A DNA stretch of 64,000 nt, taken from NCBI GenBank assembly GCA_963578605.1, contig CAUZEA010000014.1:1-64000 (forward strand), given 5' to 3'. The position numbers and the translations under genes are program-made. The DNA comes from JAKVCB01 sp963578605. Lineage in GTDB: Bacteria > Planctomycetota > Planctomycetia > Pirellulales > Lacipirellulaceae. This document shows, piece after piece, positions 1-10,321 of this stretch; position 1 is the stretch's first letter; each line of letters begins with the position of its first letter. Below the pieces are notes generated by a model, which saw only the letters and a program-made list of their open reading frames with translations, had not been told where the DNA came from and ran no database searches.

Positions 1-677
1 GGCCACCGCCCCCGAAGCGAAGCACAATCAACCGTTACCGCAAGCAATACAATCAAACACTATAACGGTAGGCTGTCCAGAACGTTTAACAATTTTGGAC
101 CGGAAAACCACTGCGAAAAACTGTTTTCCTTCTAAATCGTTGTCTTACGGGGGATTTTCTACGGGCACAAAACGGCCAGAACGATTGGTCGTCATAACCC
201 GTATAAAGGTCAACGAAAATTCACGGCACCCGCACGAATCCGTGGAATGACAACATCGATTTCGTCCGCGGATCGACTCCGCCGGTATTTCGTCAGGAAT
301 TGTCAGCCAGTGACCTGTTGACCCTCCAACGACGATGGGCGTGGTTTCGACCTGCAACGCACAAACTTTCTTGCAAGAATTTCGTGTTTTCCGGCTGGAT
401 ATTAGTTGGTCAGAGAATCCGTCCCCATCCCTCCGGACCTCGCTTCACAATCCCGATTTCCCACTAATAGTAACTGCAAAACCGCCAGATATCCCAAAAA
501 AATTCGTGATTTTAATTGGGGGACCAGGTTTCCCTTCGTCAGCTCAATAGGCTTTGCTCAATTTCCTTCTTGCCAGCTCGTTCCCCGTTGGCAGAGAATC
601 GCACTTGGGTGAAAACAGTTCTTCCCCGTAACGCCCTTGCGGCGTGTACCTTTCGGTCAGGCAATCAGGAGCAGTCC
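1..677. other. Non-coding leader region, nothing recognised
   Basis: I see no convincing gene here. The open frames are short, overlap each other and resemble no family. The stretch probably holds the upstream region of the PLP-enzyme gene that starts at 678, but I could not pick out a promoter with confidence. Confidence 0.4.
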
Positions 678-1835
678 ATGGCAACCCGTTTTCGCAACGT
701 CGATACAGCGTTAATCCATGCGGGGGAATTAGAGCAACACGTGGAGGGGGCTTTGATTCTGCCCATCTTTCAATCATCAACCTTCGAGTACACAGGACAA
801 ACATCGTACGCGGACCTCCGCTACATCCGACTCAACAACACACCCAATCATCAGGTCTTGCACGAGAAGCTTGCCTGCCTGGAGGGGGCCGAAGCCGCCC
901 TGGTGACCGGCAGCGGAATGGCAGCCATTTCGGCGACCTTGCTTGCGGTCCTTTCAGCCGGTGATCACCTCCTGGCACAAAACACACTTTATGGTGGGAC
1001 TTACGACTTTTTGACCCAGGACTTTGAGTCGCTTGGCCTGTCGTTCGGATTGATCGATGCGACGGCACCGGAAACCTGGAGCGCGCATTTAACTCCGCAA
1101 ACAAAGGCAATTTATGTCGAATCAGTCAGCAACCCGCTGATGCAGGTGGCCGACCTCAACGCAGTTGTCGCCTTTGCCCGACAACACAACCTGGTAAGTG
1201 TCGTCGACAATACGTTTCTTACCCCTCTGTTTTACCGGCCGCTGGAAGCCGGGTTCGACCTCGTCATTCACAGTGCGACCAAGTATTTGAACGGTCACTC
1301 TGATTTAGTTGCGGGCGCCGTTGCCGGCCCGTCCAGATGGATCAAACAAATTAACGCCCGCTTGATGCATTTGGGGGGGTCGCTTGATCCGCACGCCTGC
1401 TTCCTGATGCATCGCGGATTGAAAACACTCGCCTTGCGAGTGCGTCAACAACACACGAGCGCCCTGGCGATTGCCGAATTTCTGGACCAGCATCCTGAAG
1501 TCTGCTGTGTCTATTATCCTGGATTGACTACGAACCCTTACCATCAACGCGCGGCTGAGATTTTTGACGGTTACGGGGGAATGCTCAGCTTTGAATTGGA
1601 CGGGGGCGAAGAGCAGGCCAGGCACACGCTGCAACGACTGCAACTGGCCACTGACGCACCAAGCCTCGGTGGCGTCGAATCGCTCGCAACACGTCCGGTA
1701 ACAACATCGCACTCTGGCCTGAGCCCTGAAGCGCGGAGGCAGCAGGGAATTACCAACGGATTGATCCGGTTTTCGGTCGGCATCGAGGCCGCTGAGGATC
1801 TCATCGATGACCTGAAACAGGCCATCGACGGTTGA
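678..1835 (+). CDS. Trans-sulfuration family PLP enzyme (cystathionine gamma-lyase / methionine gamma-lyase type)
   Basis: A 385-residue, full-length member of the Cys/Met-metabolism PLP family, which breaks or forms C-S bonds of cystathionine, homocysteine derivatives or methionine in the cytoplasm. The Schiff-base lysine is K202 in the motif SATKYLNGHSD. The conserved TLYGGTYD lies near residue 104 and the C-terminal SLGGVESLATRP near 329, so the whole fold is present. I start at ATG 678 because AGGAG lies at 667-671 and homologous sequence begins there; the frame is open further upstream but that part is not protein-like. Substrate (gamma-lyase, gamma-synthase or sulfhydrylase) cannot be fixed from motifs alone. 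It stands alone, convergent with a DinB gene. Confidence 0.9.
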   Translation: MATRFRNVDTALIHAGELEQHVEGALILPIFQSSTFEYTGQTSYADLRYIRLNNTPNHQVLHEKLACLEGAEAALVTGSGMAAISATLLAVLSAGDHLLAQNTLYGGTYDFLTQDFESLGLSFGLIDATAPETWSAHLTPQTKAIYVESVSNPLMQVADLNAVVAFARQHNLVSVVDNTFLTPLFYRPLEAGFDLVIHSATKYLNGHSDLVAGAVAGPSRWIKQINARLMHLGGSLDPHACFLMHRGLKTLALRVRQQHTSALAIAEFLDQHPEVCCVYYPGLTTNPYHQRAAEIFDGYGGMLSFELDGGEEQARHTLQRLQLATDAPSLGGVESLATRPVTTSHSGLSPEARRQQGITNGLIRFSVGIEAAEDLIDDLKQAIDG

Positions 1836-1870
1836 AAGACCTGGCGAGAAAATCTCTTCGCCTGAGACGA

Positions 1871-2386
1871 TCACGACTGGGGTGCGAACAAGGGAGCGTT
1901 CCCCAAGGCCCGATGTGCCACTGTGAGCTGGCCCGTATGGATCCCCTCATGGTAGGCGATAAAGAAGAATGCGAACCCCATGCTAGGGGCACCGGCCAGG
2001 GGACCTTGCCCGTCGGCGTCCGGAGCAGGAGCCGAAAGTTCGTCGGCGGTCAATTCCTCCAATACCTCGAGAAGAGTCCCGCGGCGATCCTGATAATAAG
2101 AGTAGACCTCTTCGTGGTCGGGATACAGACTCGTATCCTCCCGGAGTTGACTACCAAACCAGAACAATTCATCCCAGCCGTCAGGCTTGCGCGCCGAGTC
2201 GGGACGAAATATCGAACTGAACATGTTGTCGGCCAGACCAATATGGGCCACAACCCACAACGCGTGATTGGCTTTCGAATGTGGCTGAAATAACCAATCC
2301 TCGCGTGTCTTGAAATCGACCAGCAAACCCTCGGCCAGGTTGCGTGATTTTTGCAGACCATATTTTGCGTGTGCTTTAAGATCCAT
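1871..2386 (-). CDS. DinB-family protein
   Basis: A 171-residue protein of the DinB/YfiT-like four-helix superfamily, whose members often bind a metal through three histidines and act as thiol-dependent transferases or stress proteins; the substrate is unknown. Candidate metal histidines are in ANHALWVVAHIG near residue 45 and in AYHEGIHTGQL near the C terminus, the usual DinB pattern. The start at 2386 is chosen over an upstream ATG at 2431 because an AGGAG sits just before it on the minus strand. It stands alone and converges on the PLP-enzyme gene with a gap of 35 bases. Confidence 0.8.
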   Translation of the reverse strand: MDLKAHAKYGLQKSRNLAEGLLVDFKTREDWLFQPHSKANHALWVVAHIGLADNMFSSIFRPDSARKPDGWDELFWFGSQLREDTSLYPDHEEVYSYYQDRRGTLLEVLEELTADELSAPAPDADGQGPLAGAPSMGFAFFFIAYHEGIHTGQLTVAHRALGNAPLFAPQS

Positions 2387-2629
2387 GGAAATTCTCCTCA
2401 TATCAGGGAACCCGTTCCAACAGGGCCACATTATAGGCCAGCTTATGGCAACCGGGGAGAGTGCACCTTGGAGAACACGTAAGGGACGTAGTTTCCAGGA
2501 GGGTCGTCACGATGAACTTTTTCCTTCCCGCTAGCCGTAGGCGGTAGCACATGCAGTGACAATGTGAGACACTAACAAAAAGGTCATCGGAGGTTTTATC
2601 CCCATCTCTTCTTAAGAGGTACATTCATC

Positions 2630-3355
2630 GTGGTATTCCATGACAAACATCTCGCGCTCGCGATGATCATCGTGTCAGCTCTGTTGGCTGTTTCGCCCCT
2701 CAACGCACAACCAACAACTCCACCTGGCACGGCTCAACCGTCACCAAACGACGCCGCCCCCCCAGCACCGCGGCGCAATATTCTCAACGAACACCTGGTT
2801 TTATTTGCGCCGGAATTAGTGCTTCCGAATACCGAACAGCTCGACTTGAATGACAATCAAGTCCAGACGATTGAAGCGGATGTCGACACCACAAAAAAAC
2901 AGCTATCCCAGGCACAGGAAATGCTGAAGACCGAGATGGGCAATCTCGACCAATTGCTCCAGGCCGAACCCGGCGACGAAGCTGCAATCCTGGCACAACT
3001 CGACAAGGTGTTGCAGATAGAACAGCAAATTAAAGCCCTCCATTTTTCGATGCTGGTACGGATACGAAGCCAACTCACGGCAGACCAACGTGGTTCCCTG
3101 GAGGAAATCAGGGCCGGCATAATTGCCCAACGCCAACAACAGCAGCAACGGCTACAAGGCAAATTTATGCAGATTCAAAAATATGTACAACAGTACGCAC
3201 AAAAACCAGAGGGACAGAAAACCGCACAGGCACTTGTGCAAAGGTTGCAATCAGCTCAACAAAAATTACAGCAGGGCGACGTCGCGGGGGGGGAAGCGAT
3301 TCTTGACCAAACGCTCCAACAGCTCCAAGGCAGAGCTCCCGCAACAAATCAGTAA
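2630..3355 (+). CDS. Spy/CpxP-like periplasmic protein with LTxxQ motif
   Basis: A 241-residue secreted protein. The N terminus has a charged start, a hydrophobic core and an NAQP cleavage-like site near residue 26, so export is likely. The middle is helical and Gln-rich (LDLNDNQVQTIEADVDTTKKQL) and carries SQLTADQR, the LTxxQ hallmark of Spy/CpxP periplasmic chaperones and metal-stress proteins. Low-complexity Gln tracts occupy residues 165-235. The start is GTG with AAGAGGT at 2614-2620. Chaperone function is inferred from the family only. A hairpin follows the stop. Confidence 0.65.
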   Translation: MVFHDKHLALAMIIVSALLAVSPLNAQPTTPPGTAQPSPNDAAPPAPRRNILNEHLVLFAPELVLPNTEQLDLNDNQVQTIEADVDTTKKQLSQAQEMLKTEMGNLDQLLQAEPGDEAAILAQLDKVLQIEQQIKALHFSMLVRIRSQLTADQRGSLEEIRAGIIAQRQQQQQRLQGKFMQIQKYVQQYAQKPEGQKTAQALVQRLQSAQQKLQQGDVAGGEAILDQTLQQLQGRAPATNQ

Positions 3356-3363
3356 ACTGCTTC

Positions 3364-3390
3364 CATCCGCCGGGATTTTTCTCCCGGATG
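3364..3390 (+). terminator. Terminator-like hairpin after the Spy-like gene
   Basis: CATCC pairs with GGATG, and GGGA with TCCC, around a short T-rich loop. The 5' arm has a three-base bulge. There is no T tract after the stem, so intrinsic termination is uncertain. Confidence 0.4.
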
Positions 3391-3607
3391 AAAGCTTCCG
3401 TTATATCACCGGCGCCCAGCAGGCAAAAAGAGGCAGCCCATCCTCGGGAGGTCGTGCAAACCGTCCAACCACCAAATTGTGGACAGGTGGTCCCGAGTTA
3501 GTCCTGGATTTTCGACTCAAGCACACCGCGTAACAACGAATCTCGAAAACGCGTCAGCGATTCCGTCAGATGCTGACAGAGCCCGCCCCACACCCTATGA
3601 TGGCGGC

Positions 3608-4096
3608 GTGACTCCGTTGATGGTCTTAGCTGTGCTTGTGACGATCACCGCCGTGGGGCTTGCTGTGGGATTCTTCCGCCGCGCGCGGTTGGCAAGCCGT
3701 CTTTCGAAAGCAGTGCTGCAGTATTCGGACAATCGAAAATCGCTTGAGCGAAGCTTTTTTCAAGCCGCAGCCGCCAGCGGCAAACCCCGCGGCCTGAAGT
3801 GGAAACAATGCGATTTCCATGAGAAACCACTACTGACACGAGACCGCTCAACAGGTGAATTCTACAGTTTGAACGGTGTTACCGTCAGTTTCGAGGCGAT
3901 CGCTGGTGGCGATATGGAAGATGTCGAAGAAGTTGGTAATTTGCGTTGTGCAACGGCGGTTTTTGTCTACCGCGACGGTCACTGGACCACAGGCGGCCGG
4001 GTTATTTTCAATCTCGAACCCCATGAAGTGCTTCAAAGGTATCGTGACAGTCTCGAACCGGTGACTGGTCAAGATGTCGCGTCAAGGGACGAATAA
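3608..4096 (+). CDS. Membrane-anchored protein of unknown function
   Basis: About 162 residues. One transmembrane helix lies near the N terminus (LMVLAVLVTITAVGLAVGFF), followed by a basic stretch and a soluble domain of about 125 residues without a motif I know. The frame is open from 3479, but the first 40 or so residues of that longer version are not protein-like, so I prefer GTG 3608 or ATG 3620; neither has a clear ribosome site. It sits just ahead of the DUF502 gene on the same strand, 27 bases apart, so the two may be co-transcribed. Confidence 0.55.
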   Translation: MTPLMVLAVLVTITAVGLAVGFFRRARLASRLSKAVLQYSDNRKSLERSFFQAAAASGKPRGLKWKQCDFHEKPLLTRDRSTGEFYSLNGVTVSFEAIAGGDMEDVEEVGNLRCATAVFVYRDGHWTTGGRVIFNLEPHEVLQRYRDSLEPVTGQDVASRDE

Positions 4097-4123
4097 GCCG
4101 GTTCAGGAGACAGGAGTTCTCAG

Positions 4124-4815
4124 ATGCACTCGCTGCTCGCAAAAACCCGGACCCGAATTACCGCTTACTTTCTCACCCGGCTGTTCGCGGTACTACCCCT
4201 TGTGATTACCGTTGCAATCGTAATCTGGGTCGCCAGTTTCGTGCACCAGTTCCTGGGGCCCGGTACCCACGCCGGTAAGCTCATCGAACAACTCGGTAGC
4301 TGTCCTGATGGCGAAAGTTCGCGCTGGATTGCCTATCTCACCGTTTGGGCCTGGGGATGTTGCTCGTTGAACTCGGAATCCGCAAATATCTGGCTGTATT
4401 CGTCAACTCGGTCGTTTCACGAATCCCGCTGGTGGGGCAGGTTTACGGGACATCCAAGCAGTTGGTTGACATGCTTGACCGGGGCGACGACGAAAAACTC
4501 AAGGGAATGGTACCCGTCTTTTGCCACTTTGGCGAGAGTCGCACCGCTGGCGCGCTGGCGATGTTGGTATCGCCAGAACGGTTCTTGATCAACGGGCGGG
4601 AATATCAAGTCATCATCATCCCAACGGCACCGATTCCCTTTGGAGGGGGATTGCTTTTTATGCCCACCGAACTGCTCGAACCAGCCAATATCTCGGTCGA
4701 CGGCTTGATGAGTATTTATGTCTCGATGGGCGTGACTGCTCCCCAATTCCTCACGACAGGTAAACTCCAAAAGACCGACGACCACGGTGACCCAAGCAAC
4801 CCACAATCCTCCTAA
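4124..4815 (+). pseudogene. DUF502-family membrane protein interrupted by a frameshift
   Basis: The N-terminal part in one frame (4124 to about 4340) has a strong membrane helix and FLGPGTHAGKLIEQLG, typical of the DUF502 family. The continuation lies one frame away from about 4345 and has the rest of the family: SRIPLVGQVYGTSKQLVDML, then IPTAPIPFGGGLLFMP and GVTAPQF. The switch falls between 4336 and 4345. Together they would make a normal-length DUF502 protein. AGGAG precedes the first ATG. Either the gene is inactivated or there is an indel error in the sequence; the intact downstream frame and good codon use argue that any change is recent. Confidence 0.7.
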
Positions 4816-4827
4816 AGGTCGCCCCTC

Positions 4828-5349
4828 GTGAAAAAACGGCTCGCAATCGCCTTAGGGCTCTGCTTGCTGATCCTGCTCGTTGGCGCTGCCGACCTGGTGC
4901 GGGCGTATCCGCGTTTGCCACCCCAAGTAGCCCAACACTTTAACCTGCAAGGTCAACCGGTCGGTTGGTGTACACGGGCCCAGTATGTGGCCCTGATGGC
5001 AACGTACTGGATCGTACTGCCGGGATTTATGCTTATGGTAGCAATGTCGATTTACTACGTTCCCGACAAGTTCGTCAACCTGCCTCACAAGGGGTACTGG
5101 CTTGCTCCCGAGCGCAAAGAGTCAACACGGCATGCACTCGGGAACCGCATGGTGTGGCTGCCAACGACGATGGCTTTGTTTTTGGTGGCGCTCAACCATG
5201 ATGTGATCGTGGCAAATCTCGCAAAACCACCACGGGCACCCGACAACTTGTGGTGGATCGCGGGGGCTTTCGTAGTAGTGACTTTCGCCTGGACCGCCGA
5301 AACCTACTGGCGATTTCGGCGTCCTTCGAACGAAGCAAGTGGTTCGTGA
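4828..5349 (+). CDS. DUF1648/SdpI-like integral membrane protein
   Basis: A 173-residue membrane protein. It opens with a hydrophobic helix, then the DUF1648 signature RLPPQVAQHFNLQGQPVGW (residues 29-47), then three further membrane segments near residues 57-77, 110-125 and 143-160. DUF1648 is found in SdpI-type immunity proteins and in many unstudied membrane proteins; no immunity role is shown here. The start is GTG 4828, preceded by AAAGGT at 4814-4819. It follows the DUF502 gene by 12 bases and probably belongs to the same transcript. Confidence 0.7.
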   Translation: MKKRLAIALGLCLLILLVGAADLVRAYPRLPPQVAQHFNLQGQPVGWCTRAQYVALMATYWIVLPGFMLMVAMSIYYVPDKFVNLPHKGYWLAPERKESTRHALGNRMVWLPTTMALFLVALNHDVIVANLAKPPRAPDNLWWIAGAFVVVTFAWTAETYWRFRRPSNEASGS

Positions 5350-5504
5350 AACTTCGCACAGGGAGCTTCGAACCTTGCCACCAGAAACTCAAGACGACCA
5401 ATTCCGAATCAGCGGTCGCATACCAGGCAGGTCCTCGACAGGAACTTCCGAGAACCTGCAGAAATGACATGGCAAGCCATGGCCATGGGTTCTCCTTAAG
5501 GAGA

Positions 5505-8225
5505 CTAGCTCTTCAGTAGTTTTCTCAACACTGTCTGCAGGATTCCCCCATTCCGGTAGTAGTCAAGCTCGACCGGGGTATCAATCCGCACCATGGTTGG
5601 GAACTCGGTCTTGGTTCCAACGCCGTTTTCAGCAGTCACCATCAGCGTTTGGCGCGGCTGGAGATCGTCGTTCAGAGCGGAAATGTTAAAGACCTCTTCA
5701 CCGGTGAGGCCTAGCGACTGCCAGGTGGTGCCGGGCTCGAATTCCAGTGGCAACACTCCCATACCAACCAGGTTGCTACGGTGAATCCGCTCGTAGCTGG
5801 AGGCCACAACGGCACGCACGCCAAGTAGAAAAGTGCCTTTCGCGGCCCAGTCACGGCTACTCCCGGTGCCGTATTCTGTACCGGCCAGCACGACCAGGGG
5901 AACACTTTCCTGCTCGTACTTCATGGCTGCATCGTAGATTGACATTTGCTGGCCGTCGGGCAAATGACGCGTCACCCCTCCCTCGGTCCCGGGTGCCAAT
6001 TGATTACGGATACGAATGTTGCCAAACGTTCCGCGGGTCATGACTCGATCATTCCCACGGCGACTCCCGTAACTGTTGAAGTCGAGCTTCTCGACACCCT
6101 GTGCCAGCAGGAACTGCCCGGCAGGTGAATCCGAAGCAATGGCACCTGCCGGTGAGATGTGGTCGGTCGTAACAGAATCACCCAGCAGGACAAGGCACCG
6201 GGCTCCCACAACTGGCTGAATGGGATCGGGATCGGGGGCAAGATCAATCAGGAACGGGGGCTCGTGGATGTAGGTACTCGACTCGTTCCAGTCATAGAGC
6301 TCGCCAGCGGAAGTTTCGATGGCATTCCATTTCGGGTTCTTCTTCCAAATACCTCCGTACTGTTCCTGGAACATTTCGGGTTGAACGCACTGCTCGACCA
6401 AGGCCTGCACTTCGGCACGTGTGGGCCAGATATCTTGGAGGTAAACCGGAGCACCATCGCGATCCGTTCCAAGTGGATCGGTCGTAAGATCGATCGTTGT
6501 TGTTCCGGCCAGGGCGTAGGCAACGACCAAAGGGGGGCTTGCCAAATAGTTTGCTTTCACATCTGGATTAATGCGCCCTTCGAAGTTGCGATTTCCAGAC
6601 AACACGCCCGCGGCCACCAAATCGCCGGCAACAATTGCATTGTGGACAGGTTCGGGCAACGGGCCACTATTGCCAATGCAGGTGGTGCAACCGTACCCGA
6701 CCGTGTAAAAACCGACCTTTTCCAACTCGGTGTCGAGCCCTGCTTTCCGCAGATAGTCGGTCACCACCCGGCTCCCCGGCGCGAGGCTTGTTTTGACGTA
6801 GGATGGCACGTTCAAACCTTTTTCGGCGGCATTGCGGGCAACCAGGCCGGCGGCAATCATCACCGAGGGATTGCTGGTGTTGGTACAGCTGGTAATCGCG
6901 GCGATGACCACGGCACCGTGCCCGATGGTGATCGTATCGCCGTTGTCGGTGACCGTGCCGGTCTGGGCACGTGCCGCCGCATCAAGGGCAAATCCACGTT
7001 CCTGCAGGGGTGCCTGCAGCGACGCCTCGAACGACTCCTTCATGTGCGACAACAGAATGCGGTCCTGGGGACGCTTGGGACCCGCCAGGCTTGGTTCAAC
7101 TGTCGACAAATCAAGTTGCAATGTCTTGGTAAAGGTGGGTGTTGGTGCGTTGTCAGTGCGGAAGAGTTGCTGCTCTTTCGTATAACGCTCCACCAACTCG
7201 ACCTCCGCATCGGTACGACCCGTTTGGCGCAAGTAATGCAGCGTCTGGTCATCGACGGGAAAAAAGCCCATCGTCGCTCCGTATTCAGGAGACATATTGC
7301 CGAGCGTGGCCCGGTCGGCGACCGGCATCGTCGATACGCCGGTGCCGAAATATTCAACGAACTTCCCAACGACCCCTTCGGCTCGCAAGGCCTCGGTCAC
7401 GGTCAACACCAGATCGGTCGCGGTCGCGCCAGCGGATAATTCGCCAACGAGTTCCATCCCGACAACCTCGGGCATAAGCATGTACACGGGCTGACCGAGC
7501 ATGACGCCCTCGGCCTCAATCCCTCCCACCCCCCAACCCACAACGCCCAGACCGTTGATCATCGTGGTATGGCTATCGGTCCCCACCAGCGAATCAGGCA
7601 CGGCCACGGGTCCCGCATGGTCTTCTCGCAGGAAGACCACCTTGGCGAGGTATTCCAGGTTGACCTGGTGGACGATACCGAGGCCAGGCGGTACGACCCG
7701 AAAGTTATCGAAAGCCTGTTGTCCCCATCGCAAGAACTCGTACCGCTCACGATTGCGCGAGAATTCGATATCGATGTTCAACTGCAGCGCATCACTGGCC
7801 GCAAAATGGTCGACTTGTACGGAATGATCGATGACCAGATCGGCGGGCACCAGCGGGTTAATTTTATGGGGATCGCCCCCCAGCCGCTCCATGGCACTCC
7901 GCATGGCAGCCAGATCGACAACGGCAGGCACTCCGGTGAAATCCTGCAACACGACCCGCGCTGGCTTGAAGGGTATTTCCACCTGCGCTGGCGCTCTAGC
8001 CTGCCAACCTGCCACGTTCTTAACGTCCTCCTCGGTCACAACATAACCGTCGCAATTTCGCAGGCACGACTCGAGCAAAACGCGGATGGAGAAGGGCAGG
8101 GCATCGATCGTGCTGAGCCCTGCATCCTCAAGAGCCGACAGGCGGTAAATGCCAACGGTGCCACCCCCGGTCTCGAAGTTGTCTCGGGCGGAGAAGGGAT
8201 CGGTTAGGAGTTGGGTGACGGTCAT
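5505..8225 (-). CDS. acnA: Aconitate hydratase A
   Basis: A 906-residue aconitase of the AcnA/IRP1 type that interconverts citrate and isocitrate in the TCA cycle. The three cysteines that bind the [4Fe-4S] cluster are visible: C447 in SCTNTSNPS, and C513 and C516 in GYGCTTCIGNSGPL. The C-terminal swivel domain has GDSVTTDHISPAG and TEYGTGSSRDWAAKG with the catalytic serine region. Length matches the family. A weak AGGA precedes the ATG. It is transcribed alone and converges on the DUF1648 gene. Confidence 0.97.
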   Translation of the reverse strand: MTVTQLLTDPFSARDNFETGGGTVGIYRLSALEDAGLSTIDALPFSIRVLLESCLRNCDGYVVTEEDVKNVAGWQARAPAQVEIPFKPARVVLQDFTGVPAVVDLAAMRSAMERLGGDPHKINPLVPADLVIDHSVQVDHFAASDALQLNIDIEFSRNRERYEFLRWGQQAFDNFRVVPPGLGIVHQVNLEYLAKVVFLREDHAGPVAVPDSLVGTDSHTTMINGLGVVGWGVGGIEAEGVMLGQPVYMLMPEVVGMELVGELSAGATATDLVLTVTEALRAEGVVGKFVEYFGTGVSTMPVADRATLGNMSPEYGATMGFFPVDDQTLHYLRQTGRTDAEVELVERYTKEQQLFRTDNAPTPTFTKTLQLDLSTVEPSLAGPKRPQDRILLSHMKESFEASLQAPLQERGFALDAAARAQTGTVTDNGDTITIGHGAVVIAAITSCTNTSNPSVMIAAGLVARNAAEKGLNVPSYVKTSLAPGSRVVTDYLRKAGLDTELEKVGFYTVGYGCTTCIGNSGPLPEPVHNAIVAGDLVAAGVLSGNRNFEGRINPDVKANYLASPPLVVAYALAGTTTIDLTTDPLGTDRDGAPVYLQDIWPTRAEVQALVEQCVQPEMFQEQYGGIWKKNPKWNAIETSAGELYDWNESSTYIHEPPFLIDLAPDPDPIQPVVGARCLVLLGDSVTTDHISPAGAIASDSPAGQFLLAQGVEKLDFNSYGSRRGNDRVMTRGTFGNIRIRNQLAPGTEGGVTRHLPDGQQMSIYDAAMKYEQESVPLVVLAGTEYGTGSSRDWAAKGTFLLGVRAVVASSYERIHRSNLVGMGVLPLEFEPGTTWQSLGLTGEEVFNISALNDDLQPRQTLMVTAENGVGTKTEFPTMVRIDTPVELDYYRNGGILQTVLRKLLKS

Positions 8226-8347
8226 TTCGACATCCTGGCTTCCTCTGTGGCTAAAACATAAAGGTTACTGTGGCTGCGCTCTCGGAAACGCACTAGCCAA
8301 TCGGTATTGTAAAGTCGCCAGGCGTCGTGCGAAATCCATAATTCTCA

Positions 8348-10321
8348 TTATCCGCCATCGAGCATTTCCTGACGGTACCGCCGCATCACGTCGGCCCGCA
8401 GCAACAAGCCCACCAGTTTGCGATTCTCGCCCGTCCCAATCTCGACAGGCAGAGTCTCGACGTCGCGACTGCCAAAATCACGTAACGCCTCAATGAGATT
8501 CTCTCGCGGCGAAACCGAAATTGGCGACCGCAGTGCGATGTCGCTGGCGTAAATCAAATGGGGGGAAATCTCGCTGTCCAGTACACGGTGCAAATCCTCG
8601 GTGCGGATAATCCCGGCAAGTTTTCCATCGATGCCCTGGACGGGCAAACTCTCGATATCGGGATTGGCTCGGGCAATGCGGACAATCTCCTGCACATTGT
8701 CTGAATGTTTCAAAATCGGGAATTTTCGGATCATCACGTCGCGAACCATGATGTGATCGAGCCGATGAAGATCGTGCCCGCGGGCGATGGCTTCCCCGCG
8801 CCGGCTGAGTTTCTTGTAGTAGATACTGTCGTGATCGATCAGGCGGGCAACGAGACTGGAGAGCCCCGCCGCGGCCATGATTGGCAGAATCACCTCGTAA
8901 CTACCAGTCATCTCGTAGACAATCAAAATAGCGCTCAAGACACCATGCGTGGTCCCTGCCACGACCGCTCCCATGCCGACGATGGCATAAACGCCAGGGT
9001 CGCCACTGAAACTGGGAAACAGGCCACTGGAAATCAGACCAAACGAGGCGCCCAGTGTCGCCCCAATGTAGAGTGACGGTGCAAAGACTCCCCCCGATCC
9101 GCCGCCAGCCAGCGTCAGGCTGGTCACCACCGGTTTCAGCAAAAACAGAGGCAGGAGCCACAAAAGTTCCCGCCACATGGTCGCTCGGTCGACGAGGACC
9201 GTCTTGTTAGCAACGAATTTCTCTCCCTGGGGAACGAAGGGCACGTCGACGGCGGGCTGGTCCTCGGAGGGCTGCATCTGGATATGCAAGGCCTGATCCA
9301 CCACCTGGTACCCGACACCGAGCAAAGGTAACGGCAACTGCTGCCCGGCATCGACCACCAGGCTCGTTTCGTGGCTGAGTGACGGCGGCAAACGGTGGAA
9401 TGTGGCCGCAATGCAACTGACTCCCAGGCCCAGGACCAGTGCCCGCAACCACCATTGCTTGAGCCGGGCCTGACTCAGATCTTCAATCCGGTATAGCATT
9501 TTGATAAAGAGCACAGCCATCAAACCGCACAAGAGGCCCAACAGCAAGTAAGACGGCAAATGACGCCAAGATCCGGCAAATTCGTAATGGAGCTGCTGAA
9601 AGGCGGTTTCAAAGCGATGCTCCCCGACATGCTGCTGCACCACGTCGGCCAGCACGCTGGCAATCACGATTGGGGTCAAACTTTCGATTGCAAAGCTTCC
9701 CAAAATGATTTCACTGGCGAACATGACCCCGGCAATCGGGGCATTAAACGTCGCGCTGATTCCGGCAGCCGCACCGGCAGCCACCAGGACCTTAATATTG
9801 CGGGCCGACATATTGAAAAGCTGCCCGGCACTGCTCCCCAGGGCGGAACCGATTTGCACGATGGGCCCTTCCCGCCCAACCGATCCGCCCGTTCCAATGC
9901 AGACGCCGCTAGCGAGAATCTTCACGATTGCCACGCGCGGGCGAATCACACCGTCATGACGGGCAATTGCCGTAATCACCTCGGGAACTCCGTGGCCTTG
10001 GGCTTCGCGGGCAAACCGCCGCGTGAACCAGGAAACGGCCAGCAAACCCAGCGGAGGACAGGCGATCAGGGCCCACCACCACCAGCCATTGGTGGCGCGG
10101 CGCTGATTGGCCCAGTTGACTGTACAAGCCCCGACAAAGCCGATTAATTCCGTGAACAGCACGGTCCCCAAGCCGGCCCCCACACCGATCAAGCCGGCCA
10201 GCAACACCATCAGTGTTTCTGCCGGAATCCGCCCACGCCGCCACGTGCCCCTCAAAATCACAACCACCGGCTTGACGAACCGGGAAAACAGCTGTGATTT
10301 GAAAGTTGTGCGTTGAGGCAT
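8348..10321 (-). CDS. ClC-family chloride channel/transporter with tandem CBS domains
   Basis: A 657-residue membrane protein that moves chloride or a similar anion. The ClC core has the gating-glutamate motif GREGPIVQ with E151, the anion-site segment GGGSGGVFAPSLYIGA near residue 405, and the late helix GTTHGVLSAILIVYEMTGSYEVILP. The C-terminal 120 residues form a CBS pair (from about 535: IMVRDVMIRKFPILK, then HLIYASDIALRSPISV), which in relatives binds adenine nucleotides. A region of about 60 soluble residues (residues 320-380) is inserted in the membrane core. No clear ribosome site. Whether it is a channel or an H+/Cl- exchanger cannot be decided here. Confidence 0.93.
   Translation of the reverse strand: MPQRTTFKSQLFSRFVKPVVVILRGTWRRGRIPAETLMVLLAGLIGVGAGLGTVLFTELIGFVGACTVNWANQRRATNGWWWWALIACPPLGLLAVSWFTRRFAREAQGHGVPEVITAIARHDGVIRPRVAIVKILASGVCIGTGGSVGREGPIVQIGSALGSSAGQLFNMSARNIKVLVAAGAAAGISATFNAPIAGVMFASEIILGSFAIESLTPIVIASVLADVVQQHVGEHRFETAFQQLHYEFAGSWRHLPSYLLLGLLCGLMAVLFIKMLYRIEDLSQARLKQWWLRALVLGLGVSCIAATFHRLPPSLSHETSLVVDAGQQLPLPLLGVGYQVVDQALHIQMQPSEDQPAVDVPFVPQGEKFVANKTVLVDRATMWRELLWLLPLFLLKPVVTSLTLAGGGSGGVFAPSLYIGATLGASFGLISSGLFPSFSGDPGVYAIVGMGAVVAGTTHGVLSAILIVYEMTGSYEVILPIMAAAGLSSLVARLIDHDSIYYKKLSRRGEAIARGHDLHRLDHIMVRDVMIRKFPILKHSDNVQEIVRIARANPDIESLPVQGIDGKLAGIIRTEDLHRVLDSEISPHLIYASDIALRSPISVSPRENLIEALRDFGSRDVETLPVEIGTGENRKLVGLLLRADVMRRYRQEMLDGG

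Noticed and set aside
6159..7439. Plus-strand ORF of 426 codons over aconitase
   Set aside because: Antisense shadow of acnA; no family resemblance.
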